NCBI GenBank assembly: GCA_963790875.1
Contig: CAWBQT010000008.1
Location: 806,001-870,000 of the forward strand
DNA from: AP-15 sp963790875
GTDB lineage: Bacteria > Pseudomonadota > Alphaproteobacteria > ATCC43930 > CGMCC-115725
Length of the DNA stretch: 64,000 nucleotides
Reading direction: 5' to 3'
Both the position numbers and the translations under genes were made by a program. Positions 35,927 through 45,613 of this stretch are shown piece after piece. The notes beneath the pieces are model-generated. The model saw only the letters and a list, made by a program, of their open reading frames with translations, was not told the DNA's origin and searched no databases. Every line of letters starts with the position of its first letter. The first letter of the stretch is position 1.

Positions 35927-35955
35927 TTGAAGCGCCCGCAGGGCCTCGTTAGGTT
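35927..35955 (+). promoter_or_regulatory. candidate lpxC promoter
   Basis: TTGAAG (35927-35932) and TAGGTT (35950-35955) are spaced by 17 bases, 38 bases before lpxC. They lie in the 276-base non-coding gap after ftsZ, whose last part is AT-richer than its surroundings. No clear terminator for ftsZ was seen in the gap. Confidence 0.4.
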
Positions 35956-35993
35956 TTGTGTAATCGGGGAAAAAGTGCAGAGAAGTTGGTTGC

Positions 35994-36923
35994 ATGTCGG
36001 GGGAGCTTGCGACTTTGCCGCAACAGACGCTCGCGACAGTCGTCAGCTGCCGCGGCGTCGGTCTGCATTCGGGGCGGCGGGTCGAGATGAGCTTGTCGCC
36101 GGCGCCGCCGGGGACAGGCATCGTGTTTCGCCGGCGCGATGCCGAAGCGGAGATTCAGGCCAACTGGGCGAATGCGATCGAGTCGCCGCTGTGCACGGTG
36201 CTGTCCAATGCAGCAGGCGGCACCGTCGGAACCGTCGAGCATCTGATGGCGGCGTTCGCCGGTACCGAGGTCGACAATGCGGTCGTGGAACTCGATGGGC
36301 CCGAAGTGCCGATCATGGACGGCAGCGCCGCCCCTTTCGTCTTCCTGATCGAGGACGCCGGCATCGTCGCGCAAAATGCGGCAAGGCAGGCGATCAGGGT
36401 GTTGAAGCCGGTGGCCTTCGTCGAGAACGGCGCGACCGCGGCGCTCGTCCCGGCCCGCAGCTTTTCGATGAGCTTTGAGATTGATTTCGACAATCCGCTG
36501 ATTCGGCGGCAGGAATTTCATTTCTCGTTTACTTCCGGCAGCTTCAAGCGGGAGCTGAGCCGAGCGCGAACTTTCGGCCTCCTCGACGATGTCTATCGCC
36601 TGCGGGCCGCCGGATTGGCGCGCGGCGGCTCTCTCGACAACGCGGTCGTGGTCAGCGGCGATCATGTGCTGAACCGCGGCGGGTTGCGCTACGGCGACGA
36701 GTTCGTGCGCCACAAGCTGGTCGACGCGATTGGCGATCTGTATCTCGCGGGCGGGCCGATTGCCGGACACTTCCGCGGGGTTCGCAGCGGTCATGCCCAG
36801 ACCCGGCGTCTGCTCGCCGCCCTGTTTGCCGACGATGGCGCCTGGTGCCGTGGGCCGATGGCGCAACCGGAACAACCCGCGCCGCGCCGCTGGCGCGGCG
36901 AAGCGCGCCGCGCCTACGCCTGA
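35994..36923 (+). CDS. lpxC: UDP-3-O-acyl-GlcNAc deacetylase LpxC
   Basis: A 309-residue zinc deacetylase, the committed step of lipid A synthesis. Family marks are VVSCRGVGLHSGRRVEMSL, the zinc-binding VEHLMAAFAG, ELDGPEVPIMDGSAAPFV, the RTFGLLDDVYRLR loop and the second metal site KLVDAIGDLYLAGGPIAGHFRG with the conserved His. It follows ftsZ at the end of the dcw cluster, the normal place in Gram-negatives. Confidence 0.95.
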   Translation: MSGELATLPQQTLATVVSCRGVGLHSGRRVEMSLSPAPPGTGIVFRRRDAEAEIQANWANAIESPLCTVLSNAAGGTVGTVEHLMAAFAGTEVDNAVVELDGPEVPIMDGSAAPFVFLIEDAGIVAQNAARQAIRVLKPVAFVENGATAALVPARSFSMSFEIDFDNPLIRRQEFHFSFTSGSFKRELSRARTFGLLDDVYRLRAAGLARGGSLDNAVVVSGDHVLNRGGLRYGDEFVRHKLVDAIGDLYLAGGPIAGHFRGVRSGHAQTRRLLAALFADDGAWCRGPMAQPEQPAPRRWRGEARRAYA

Positions 36924-36997
36924 CCGCTCGCCTGCTTTTCGGGCAGTCCGCGGCTCGGTATTTTGTGCTATTCCTGCGCCGCAGGGGGATCTCGGAA

Positions 36998-37816
36998 ATG
37001 GCGATGCGGCGTAGATTGGTTTCGTGGTTGGCCGTTGGCTCGCTCCTCTCGGGGCTCGCGGCTTGCGGCGGCGGCAACAGTAAGGACGTGTATATCGAAA
37101 AGCCGGTCGACGACTTGTACAACCAGGCCATGGATCAAATGGTCGAAAAGCGATACGGCGACGCGGCGAAGACCTTCGAGGAAGTCGAAAGCCAGCACCC
37201 TTATTCCGTGTGGGCGACCAAGAGTCAACTGATGTCGGCCTACGCTTATTACGAAGACGCCGATTACGGGCAGGCGATCATCGAAGCCGACCGGTTCATC
37301 CGGCTTCATCCGGGCAACCGGGATGTCGCCTACGCCTATTATTTGAAGGCGATTTCCTATTACGTGCAGATCGTCGATGTCGGCCGCGACCAAAAAACCA
37401 CCGAACTGGCGCTGAAGGCGCTCGAAGAGGTGATCCGGCGCTTTCCGGACAGTCAATATGCCCGGGACGCCAAGCTAAAGCTCGACTTCACCCGCGACCA
37501 TCTCGCCGGCAAGGAGATGGAAATCGGGCGTTACTACTTGAAGCGGGGTGATTATCTGGCCGCGATGAACCGTTTCAGGACCGTCATCGACGACTACCAG
37601 ACGACGACGCATGTCCCCGAAGCGCTGGAACGATTGATCGAATGCGACTTGGCGCTCGGCCTCATCAACGAGGCAAAACGGAACGCCGCGGTCCTCGGCT
37701 ATAACTATCCGGGGAGCAAGTGGTATACCGAGGGTTACGAGCTGGTCACGAAGAGCGGCAATTCCCGCGGACCGACCCAAGGCTGGCTCGGCCGGGGCCT
37801 CGGCAGCCTGTTCTAG
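36998..37816 (+). CDS. bamD: outer-membrane assembly lipoprotein BamD
   Basis: A 272-residue lipoprotein of the BAM complex. The signal peptide ends in the lipobox LAAC (residues 19-22, LSGLAAC). TPR repeats follow, with characteristic segments LYNQAMDQMVEKRYGDAAKTFEEVESQHPYS and GNRDVAYAYYLKAISYY. BamD is essential for delivering beta-barrel proteins to BamA. The start at 36998 has GGGGGA upstream; an ATG two codons later is also possible. In many alphaproteobacteria recN and ligA follow; here both are missing and a truncated rnr comes next. Confidence 0.93.
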   Translation: MAMRRRLVSWLAVGSLLSGLAACGGGNSKDVYIEKPVDDLYNQAMDQMVEKRYGDAAKTFEEVESQHPYSVWATKSQLMSAYAYYEDADYGQAIIEADRFIRLHPGNRDVAYAYYLKAISYYVQIVDVGRDQKTTELALKALEEVIRRFPDSQYARDAKLKLDFTRDHLAGKEMEIGRYYLKRGDYLAAMNRFRTVIDDYQTTTHVPEALERLIECDLALGLINEAKRNAAVLGYNYPGSKWYTEGYELVTKSGNSRGPTQGWLGRGLGSLF

Positions 37817-37939
37817 CGGGTCTTCACACACTCCGGAGGTGTGGAGCATTAGCGAAAGAGCCTCCCAAACCCGCCCCCCTCAAGGCGTCGGCTCATAGCC
37901 CGCGAGACTCGCGAGATCGGGGCGCACTCGGTTCGCCGT

Positions 37940-39742
37940 GTGGCTTCTCCGGGCCCGCGCATCATCGGCGTCCTGCGCTGGGGTCGCGACGGCGGCCGGC
38001 TTATCCCGGCCGACCGGCGCGATCGCACCGAGTATCAAGTCGATAAGCGTGAGGCCGTGGGCGCTGCCGACGGCGAACTCGTCGTCGGCGAGGCGCTCCC
38101 GGTCCTCCGGTTCGGATCGCCGCGCGCGCGGATCGTCGAGCGGCTGGGTCTGGCCTCCGCTCCGGGAGCGATCAGCCTTCTCGCGATCGCGGCCGCGGAT
38201 ATTCCGACCGAGTTTCCGCCCGCGGCAATCGCCGAAGCCGAAGCGGCGCTGCCCGCAAGTCCGGCAGGTCGCGCCGACTTGCGCCATATTCCGCTGGTCA
38301 CGATCGATGGCAGCGATGCGCGCGACTTCGATGACGCAGTGTGGGCCGAGGCCAACCCAGCGAACGGCGGCGGTTGGCATCTCATTGTCGCAATTGCCGA
38401 TGTCGCTTGGTACGTGCCGGCCGGTAGCGCCCTTGACCAAGAGGCCGAGCGGCGCGGCAACTCGGTCTATTTTCCGGACCGTGTCGTGCCGATGCTACCA
38501 GAGCCGCTGTCGAACGACCTGTGCTCGTTGAAGGCGGATGCCGATCGCGCTTGCCTTGCCGTCCATTTGTGGATCGACGCGGCCGGCCGCAAACGGCGAC
38601 ATAAATTCGAGCGCGCCGTCATGCGCTCGGCCGCCAGGCTAACTTACGAACAAGCCCAAGCAGTCCAGGACGGATTGGCTGTGCCGGAAGGGATGGCTCA
38701 GCGGGGGGCGGTTGCGCGCCTCTATGCTGCCTTCGCTGCACTGACACAGGCGAGCGCAGCGCGCGGCGCCCTCAAACTCGATATCGCCGAGGATCGGATC
38801 GTGCTCGACGCCGAAAAGCGGCCATCGGCGATCGTCCCCGCAATCCGTCTCGACAGCCATCGGTTGGTTGAGGAATTCATGATACTTGCCAATGTCGCCG
38901 CAGCCGAGGAACTGGAAGCGCGGCGCCAAGCTTGCCTGTATCGCATTCATGATGCTCCCGAACCAGAAAAGCTGGGGGTGCTGCGTGACTCGCTCGATCG
39001 GCTCGGACTGCCGGGCCTTGCTTGGCCCAAGGGGCGGATGCCCAAACCCGAAATGTTGAACCGGCTCTTGCGCCGGGTCGCAGCGACCCCCGTCGCCGCG
39101 CTTGTCAATGACCTCGTGCTGCGCTGCCAAGCTCAAGCGGCCTACAGCCCGGACAATATCGGGCATTATGGCCTGGCTTTACGGCGCTACGTCCATTTTA
39201 CGTCGCCGATCCGCCGGTATGCCGACCTCCTTGTCCATCGTGCGCTGACCGCCGGTGCGGACGGCGCGCCTCGGGTTGCGCCATTGCGGGTCGTCGATCA
39301 CGACCGGCTGGTCGCTATCGGGGAACATATCTCGCTGACCGAGCGGCGAGCCGCGGCAGCCGAGCGCGCCGCCGCCGAGCGCTGCCGGGCGACGCTGATG
39401 ACGCCGTTGATCGGCCGTCTGTTCGCGGCCCGCATCACTGGTGTCACCGAATTCGGCCTGTTCGTCACGACAATCGAGAACGGCGCCGGCGGGCTCGTCC
39501 CGATGTCGATGCTGCCCGGCGACCGCTACTTTCTCGATCGACGAGCCCTCCGATTGACCGGGCGTTCCTCTCGTCGAGTTTTTACGTTCGGTGACCCGGT
39601 ATCGGTTCGGCTTGTCGAGGCCGACGCGAGCGGCGGCCGGCTCGTCTTTCGTATCGAGGAGGATGGCTCGGCAGCCGTCACCGATCCCCGTCTCGCCAAG
39701 CGTGGTGCACGCGCCACGCTTGGACGCCGCCGACGCAGTTGA
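37940..39742 (+). CDS. rnr: ribonuclease R, N-terminally truncated
   Basis: A 600-residue RNB-family 3'-5' exoribonuclease lacking roughly the first 130-150 residues of a usual alphaproteobacterial RNase R (winged-helix and first cold-shock domains). It begins within the second OB region (PRIIGVLRWGRDGGRLIPAD). The catalytic RNB block is intact, with the Asp cluster IDGSDARDFDDAVW, then YFPDRVVPMLPEPLSNDLCSL, a HFTSPIRRYADLLVHR match and a C-terminal S1 domain (GVTEFGLFVTTIENGAGGLVP). The GTG at 37940 has no good ribosome binding site; the frame stays open upstream to 37853. Activity on structured RNA might be altered by the missing domains. Confidence 0.88.
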   Translation: MASPGPRIIGVLRWGRDGGRLIPADRRDRTEYQVDKREAVGAADGELVVGEALPVLRFGSPRARIVERLGLASAPGAISLLAIAAADIPTEFPPAAIAEAEAALPASPAGRADLRHIPLVTIDGSDARDFDDAVWAEANPANGGGWHLIVAIADVAWYVPAGSALDQEAERRGNSVYFPDRVVPMLPEPLSNDLCSLKADADRACLAVHLWIDAAGRKRRHKFERAVMRSAARLTYEQAQAVQDGLAVPEGMAQRGAVARLYAAFAALTQASAARGALKLDIAEDRIVLDAEKRPSAIVPAIRLDSHRLVEEFMILANVAAAEELEARRQACLYRIHDAPEPEKLGVLRDSLDRLGLPGLAWPKGRMPKPEMLNRLLRRVAATPVAALVNDLVLRCQAQAAYSPDNIGHYGLALRRYVHFTSPIRRYADLLVHRALTAGADGAPRVAPLRVVDHDRLVAIGEHISLTERRAAAAERAAAERCRATLMTPLIGRLFAARITGVTEFGLFVTTIENGAGGLVPMSMLPGDRYFLDRRALRLTGRSSRRVFTFGDPVSVRLVEADASGGRLVFRIEEDGSAAVTDPRLAKRGARATLGRRRRS

Positions 39743-39844
39743 TCGATGACGACAGTGCATTTACTCTTTCGTGTCCTCGCCGAAAGGAGCATGCCGAAGC
39801 TGGTCGATCGTCGTGCATGCCCTCGCGGGGAGGCGGGGGTCTCC

Positions 39845-41488
39845 ATGCCGGTCTCGTCGCGACCAGCCGTCAAACGCGCAGCAGCCGTTGTGTTTGCCGT
39901 TGTGCTCAGCGGCTGCACCCAATTGGAACCGCTCCCCGCGGATCCGACCGGGCGGCTGTTCGCCCGCGGTCTCGACGAGATCACCCAACTCTATATAAAG
40001 CCGGTCTCCAGCCGGTCGCTTGTGCTCGACGGCGCTCGTCAATTATCGCGCCTCGACCACAATGTCTCGACTGCCGAAAGCCCGGGACCGGGATCGCAAA
40101 GCGAAATTGTGCTCAACTATGACGGCCGGGAAGTCGCGGCTCACGTGGAGCCTGGCAGCGATGATCCGCACGCCTGGGGCGCCCTTCTGGGCCAGTTCGT
40201 CGCCGATGCAAAAGCGGCTTCCCCGTCCGCCGAGGCACTGTCGGACGACCGGATCGATACCGCTGTTTTCGACGGCATCGTCGGCGGGCTCGATGGCTTT
40301 TCGCGCTATGCCGCGCCGCAAGCCGCGCGCGATCAGCGCGCCCTCCGGGACGGCTTCGGTGGTGTTGGCATAACCCTCGAGATCTCGGCTGGGTCGGTTC
40401 GCGTCACGGCAGTCAGCCCCGGCGGAACCGCCGATCTCGCCGGCATCCGGCCCGGCGACCGGATCGTTGCGATCGACGGCGAACCGGTCGCCGGTCATTC
40501 CGAGATTGACGTGCTCCGCCGGCTGCGCGGCCCGGTCTCGAGTACGGTCGAGATCTCGGTATCCCGACCCGGCTCCGTTCGAGAGGGAATTTTTGAGCTG
40601 CGCCGGACGCTCATCGTGCTGCCCACCGTGCGCATGACGCGCGACGGAGATATCGCCGTTTTTCGGATATCGAGCTTCAACCAGAGCACAACGCGACAGC
40701 TCGTTCAGTATCTCGCCGGAGCCTTGCAAGGAGCGCAACCCCGTCTGCACGGGATCGTGCTCGATCTGCGCGGCGACCCCGGGGGGCTACTCGATCAGGC
40801 GGTGGGCTTGGCGGAGGTCTTCATCCCCGGCGGTCCGATCGCGGCAACGACCGGCCGCAATCCGGCGAGCCGCCAGTTGTTCGAAGCAGCGGGCGATAGC
40901 CTGGCGCCGCGGATCCCGATCGTCGTCCTGGTCAATGGCGGTTCCGCCTCGGCGTCGGAAGTCGTCGCCGCCGCGCTCCAGGACGCCGGGCGTGCCGTCG
41001 TTGTTGGCAGCTCTTCCTACGGCAAGGGCACGGTGCAGACCGTCATCGGGCTGCCCAATGGGGGCGAGCTGACCTTGACCTGGGCGCTTTTGCTCGCCCC
41101 GTCCGGCTATATTCTGCACGGTCACGGCGTCGTTCCAACGGTGTGCACAAGCGATCTCGGAGATGACGGACAATCGCTTCAGGTCGCGTTGCAGCGGGCA
41201 GGTTCGGTGGCGATCCCAGCCTTGGCGGCACGAGCCCGATCCTCGCTGAGCGAAGTCGATTGGTCGCGCTTGCGCCGCTCCTGTCCGGAGCGGCTGGGCG
41301 ATCATGCGATCGACATGACCGTGGCGGAACACCTGCTCGCCGATCCCGAGCTCTTTCGTCAAGCCGCCAATATCATCTCGCGAAACCCGAACTTGGCTGG
41401 CGGCTCCGCCGAGGCCACGGCCGGGCAGGCCGGGTCCAGCTTGACAGGCGACCCGGCTTCGCTATTGTCAGGTAACCGCGTTCCCTGA
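39845..41488 (+). CDS. lipoprotein S41 (CtpA-like) processing protease with PDZ
   Basis: A 547-residue C-terminal processing peptidase. A signal peptide ending in VVLSGC marks it as a probable lipoprotein, which decided the ATG at 39845 over upstream starts. A PDZ domain (GGVGITLEISAGSVRVTAVSPGGTADLAGIRPGDRIVAIDG) precedes the S41 core. The catalytic Ser lies in VNGGSASASEVVAAAL and the Lys in SSYGKGTVQT. It lies between rnr and rpmG, where other alphaproteobacteria often have DUF983 and NUDIX genes. The substrate is unknown; CtpA relatives trim envelope proteins and peptidoglycan hydrolases. Confidence 0.88.
   Translation: MPVSSRPAVKRAAAVVFAVVLSGCTQLEPLPADPTGRLFARGLDEITQLYIKPVSSRSLVLDGARQLSRLDHNVSTAESPGPGSQSEIVLNYDGREVAAHVEPGSDDPHAWGALLGQFVADAKAASPSAEALSDDRIDTAVFDGIVGGLDGFSRYAAPQAARDQRALRDGFGGVGITLEISAGSVRVTAVSPGGTADLAGIRPGDRIVAIDGEPVAGHSEIDVLRRLRGPVSSTVEISVSRPGSVREGIFELRRTLIVLPTVRMTRDGDIAVFRISSFNQSTTRQLVQYLAGALQGAQPRLHGIVLDLRGDPGGLLDQAVGLAEVFIPGGPIAATTGRNPASRQLFEAAGDSLAPRIPIVVLVNGGSASASEVVAAALQDAGRAVVVGSSSYGKGTVQTVIGLPNGGELTLTWALLLAPSGYILHGHGVVPTVCTSDLGDDGQSLQVALQRAGSVAIPALAARARSSLSEVDWSRLRRSCPERLGDHAIDMTVAEHLLADPELFRQAANIISRNPNLAGGSAEATAGQAGSSLTGDPASLLSGNRVP
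41441..41468 (+). promoter_or_regulatory. rpmG promoter
   Basis: TTGACA (41441-41446) and TATTGT (41463-41468) are spaced by 16 bases, inside the last codons of the S41 protease gene and about 37 bases before rpmG. This close consensus match would let rpmG be expressed apart from the protease. Confidence 0.6.
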
Positions 41489-41504
41489 GATCACAGGTAT
41501 TCCG

Positions 41505-41672
41505 ATGGCAAAGACAAGTACTGTACTGATAAAACTGGTGAGCAGCGCCGACACTGGTTTCTTCTACGTTACAAAGAAAAACCCGCGTACGAAAACCGGC
41601 AAACTCGAACTGAAGAAATTTGATCCGGTAGTGCGCAAGCACGTTGTCTTCAAAGAGGTAAAAATAAAGTAG
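41505..41672 (+). CDS. rpmG: 50S ribosomal protein L33
   Basis: A 55-residue ribosomal protein with the typical L33 pattern: MAKTSTVLIKLVSSADTGFF, then YVTKKNPRTKTGKLELKKFDP and a C-terminal VFKEVKIK. It lacks zinc-binding cysteines, as is usual in alphaproteobacteria. Its codons are noticeably less GC-biased than those of its neighbours, in keeping with a highly expressed gene. It is preceded by a strong promoter within the protease gene and converges with pleD. Confidence 0.97.
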   Translation: MAKTSTVLIKLVSSADTGFFYVTKKNPRTKTGKLELKKFDPVVRKHVVFKEVKIK

Positions 41673-41723
41673 CCGAGCGACGGAAAGGGTGGTGCGAGGG
41701 AAGGCCGCTTTAAGACTTTTCGA

Positions 41724-43112
<1,389 letters not shown>

Positions 43113-43152
43113 CAGCCGCTCGTCTGCAATCGGAACCGGACACGGGTTCGTG

Positions 43153-43563
43153 TCACGGGAGGAAACGCTCGATCGTTCTTAAGAAGCTCGCGATCGAGAT
43201 TGGCTTTGCAATATAGCCCTCGCAACCGCCTTCACGGATCTTCTGTTCGTCGCCTTTCATGGCGAAAGCGGTTATCGCGATTATCGGGATAATCTGCAAT
43301 TCCTTGTCCTCTTTAAGCCATTTTGTGACCTGCAAGCCTGAGACCTCGGGAAGCTGGATGTCCATCAGGATCAAATCGGGCCGATGCTGCCGCGCCAGCA
43401 GCAAGGCTTCGGTCCCATCCCGCGACTGCAGTGTCTCGTAGCCATGCGCGATCAGCACATCGTTGAACAGTTTCATGTTGAGGATATTGTCCTCGACGAT
43501 CAACACCTTGCGTCGCGGAGAGGGATTGCGGTTCGGGTCCGACGGTGCGACTTCTGGCTTCAT
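43153..43563 (-). CDS. divK: single-domain response regulator DivK
   Basis: A 136-residue receiver domain. KVLIVEDNILNMKLFNDVL, the phosphoacceptor Asp68 (DLILMDIQLPEVSG), AITAFAMKGDE and the Lys in YIAKPIS make up the complete active site. The N-terminus has about 15 extra residues compared with Caulobacter DivK. The ATG at 43563 was chosen because it starts shortly before the first strand. DivK controls the CckA-CtrA pathway and polar PleC/DivJ signalling, and shares an operon with pleD. Confidence 0.95.
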   Translation of the reverse strand: MKPEVAPSDPNRNPSPRRKVLIVEDNILNMKLFNDVLIAHGYETLQSRDGTEALLLARQHRPDLILMDIQLPEVSGLQVTKWLKEDKELQIIPIIAITAFAMKGDEQKIREGGCEGYIAKPISIASFLRTIERFLP

Positions 43564-43714
43564 GCCGCGACAGCCTCGGGCAATTTGCTGTAGTGAACGG
43601 CCACCAGTCGAAAAAAGCGCCGGCGACCGGCGCTCCGCGCGGGTTGCGCGTCGATTCTCGGTGCCGGAAGTTAAGAATCCGTAATACTCGTAGAGAATGC
43701 CGGGAAGATCAGAA

Positions 43715-44635
43715 ATGTCTGGAGGATATCGTATCGGCGTGGATCTCGGCGGTACCAAGATCGAGGGTGCGGCGGTCGATTCCCTCGGCACCGTGCACGG
43801 CCGTCGGCGCCAGCCGAGCCCGGCCGGCAATTACCGGGCGACGGTCGCGGCAGTTGCCGAGATTGTGCACGGCGTCGAGCGAGACCTTGGCACCGTTGCG
43901 TCCGTGGGGATTGGCATCCCTGGAGCGATTTCGCCGGTCAGCGGCCTGGTCAAGAACGCCAACTCCACCTGGCTGATCGGGCGACCGCTACAGACCGATC
44001 TCGAAGCAGCGCTCGGTCGACCCGTTCGTATCGCCAATGATGCCAATTGCTTCGCGCTGTCGGAAGCGGTCGACGGCGCGGCTGCGGGCGTCGAAACCGT
44101 GTTCGGCGCCATTCTCGGCACCGGTGTCGGCGGCGGTGTCGCCATCCGCGGGCGGGTCTTGGGCGGCGCGAACGCAATCGCCGGCGAGTGGGGGCACAAT
44201 CCGCTGCCCTGGCCCGCATCTCATGAAATCCCGGGTCCCTCCTGCTATTGCGGTCGATCGGGTTGCGCCGAAACGTATCTTTCCGGACCAGGCCTCGCCG
44301 CGGATCACCGCCGCCGCGTCGGGCATTGTCTGACTCCGCACGAAATCGTACGGCGCGCCGCGGACGGTGACCCTGATTGCCGCGTCACTTTACGTTGCTA
44401 CAAGGAGCGGCTGGCGCGCGGCCTCGCCGCGGTGATCAATATTCTCGATCCGGACGCGATCGTGCTTGGCGGCGGCCTGTCCGGCATTGACGCGCTTTAC
44501 GACGAGGTGCCGACGCTGTGGGCGCCCTACGTTTTTTCGGATCAAGTCACAACTCGCCTGCTCCGCCCGTTGCATGGTGATTCGAGCGGTGTGCGCGGCG
44601 CGGCTTGGCTATGGCCGCCGGAAGACGGCGATTGA
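43715..44635 (+). CDS. ROK-family fructokinase-like sugar kinase
   Basis: A 306-residue ROK kinase. The N-terminal ATP phosphate loop is RIGVDLGGTKIEGA. The sugar-binding region has ANDANCFALSEAVDG, LGTGVGGGVAIRG and AGEWGHNPLPWP. The zinc site HNPLPW...CYCGRSGCAETYLSG is complete and typical of ROK fructokinases (Mak). The preferred sugar is probably fructose or a related hexose. The ATG at 43715 follows GGGAAG; an ATG at 43697 is the alternative. It is divergent from divK and convergent with eipB. Confidence 0.85.
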   Translation: MSGGYRIGVDLGGTKIEGAAVDSLGTVHGRRRQPSPAGNYRATVAAVAEIVHGVERDLGTVASVGIGIPGAISPVSGLVKNANSTWLIGRPLQTDLEAALGRPVRIANDANCFALSEAVDGAAAGVETVFGAILGTGVGGGVAIRGRVLGGANAIAGEWGHNPLPWPASHEIPGPSCYCGRSGCAETYLSGPGLAADHRRRVGHCLTPHEIVRRAADGDPDCRVTLRCYKERLARGLAAVINILDPDAIVLGGGLSGIDALYDEVPTLWAPYVFSDQVTTRLLRPLHGDSSGVRGAAWLWPPEDGD

Positions 44636-44669
44636 CGCGGTCGCCAGCAGGCGCCCCATCAAAAACTTT

Positions 44670-45533
44670 TCAACATGCGGGCGCCTTCAGCGCTTCGACG
44701 TCGTCGAGTTTGGCGCTTATCGTGTAGTCGCCGTAATCGATGATCATGTCGCGCGATACGCCATTGTCCAAGAGCACCATGCCGAGCTCGTAGTCGGGCT
44801 CTTCGGCCTTGGCGTCGTCCGGGAAAAAGGCGAGCCGAATATTCCACCCCGGCCGCATCACGAGCGGGCTAAGTTTTGTCGAAGCGGGCTCGGCAGGCGC
44901 CGTATTGCCGATGAAGGCCGAGACCTGCACCGCGTTTTCCTCTGCTGATCCATCGAAGACCTGGCGGGAAACGAAAGTCGCCCCGGTGCGCGCCTTGTCG
45001 ATCAGCAAGATCGTGTGCGCGCTCGGGAACAGAACGCCGGGCGCCAGCCGCAGCCCTGCCGCTCGCGGCTGCGAAAACCGGGCGACGCCCCCTTTCCCAG
45101 AGGCGTCGAGCTGCGCTTCGCCATGGATTTCTTGATCGACGTCGCCGTTGCGCGTCTCCTTTTCATTGAATCGATAACGCAGCCCGTCTTTCGACTCCCA
45201 GGTGACAAATCGGGAGACGACGTCCGCGTCACCCGATTGCGCATAATGAAGCTTCAGTCGATAGCGCTGCTCGATGGTCCAGCCGTCGCAGGTTTCGCCC
45301 CACTGGTAAACCATAGCCCCGCGCGCGTCGACGACCCCCAAATCGTTGCGCACCGAGCCGAGTGTCATGCGGTAGAGGGCCCGGTGCGGGGCGATTTCCG
45401 CCGCGATGGCCGCCGGCGCCGCGCCGGCCGCTACGGCGAGCACCGTCGCTCCGACGAGGAATTTACATCGCCGCAACAGACTTGCACCAACCTCCGAGCA
45501 TCGCGCCGGCGACGCCGGCCGAGCACGTTTCAT
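44670..45533 (-). CDS. eipB: periplasmic envelope-integrity protein EipB (DUF1849)
   Basis: A 287-residue secreted protein with a signal peptide ending at about residue 45 (AAPAAIAA-EIAPH). The start is an ATG after AGGAG. The mature part matches DUF1849/EipB: HRALYRMTLGSVRNDLGVVDARG, WGETCDGWTIEQRYRL and TYISAKLDD-like strands of a spiral beta barrel. Cys82 and the C-terminal residue Cys287 correspond to the disulfide described in Brucella EipB, which is needed for envelope integrity. EipB is essentially confined to alphaproteobacteria. Confidence 0.88.
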   Translation of the reverse strand: MKRARPASPARCSEVGASLLRRCKFLVGATVLAVAAGAAPAAIAAEIAPHRALYRMTLGSVRNDLGVVDARGAMVYQWGETCDGWTIEQRYRLKLHYAQSGDADVVSRFVTWESKDGLRYRFNEKETRNGDVDQEIHGEAQLDASGKGGVARFSQPRAAGLRLAPGVLFPSAHTILLIDKARTGATFVSRQVFDGSAEENAVQVSAFIGNTAPAEPASTKLSPLVMRPGWNIRLAFFPDDAKAEEPDYELGMVLLDNGVSRDMIIDYGDYTISAKLDDVEALKAPAC

Positions 45534-45613
45534 CCCCTTCTCCTCGGCTATGTTCACACCGATGCCCGTATGCGGGGACGGCAGGCGCGGCACCGGCGCG
45601 ACCCGCATACGGA

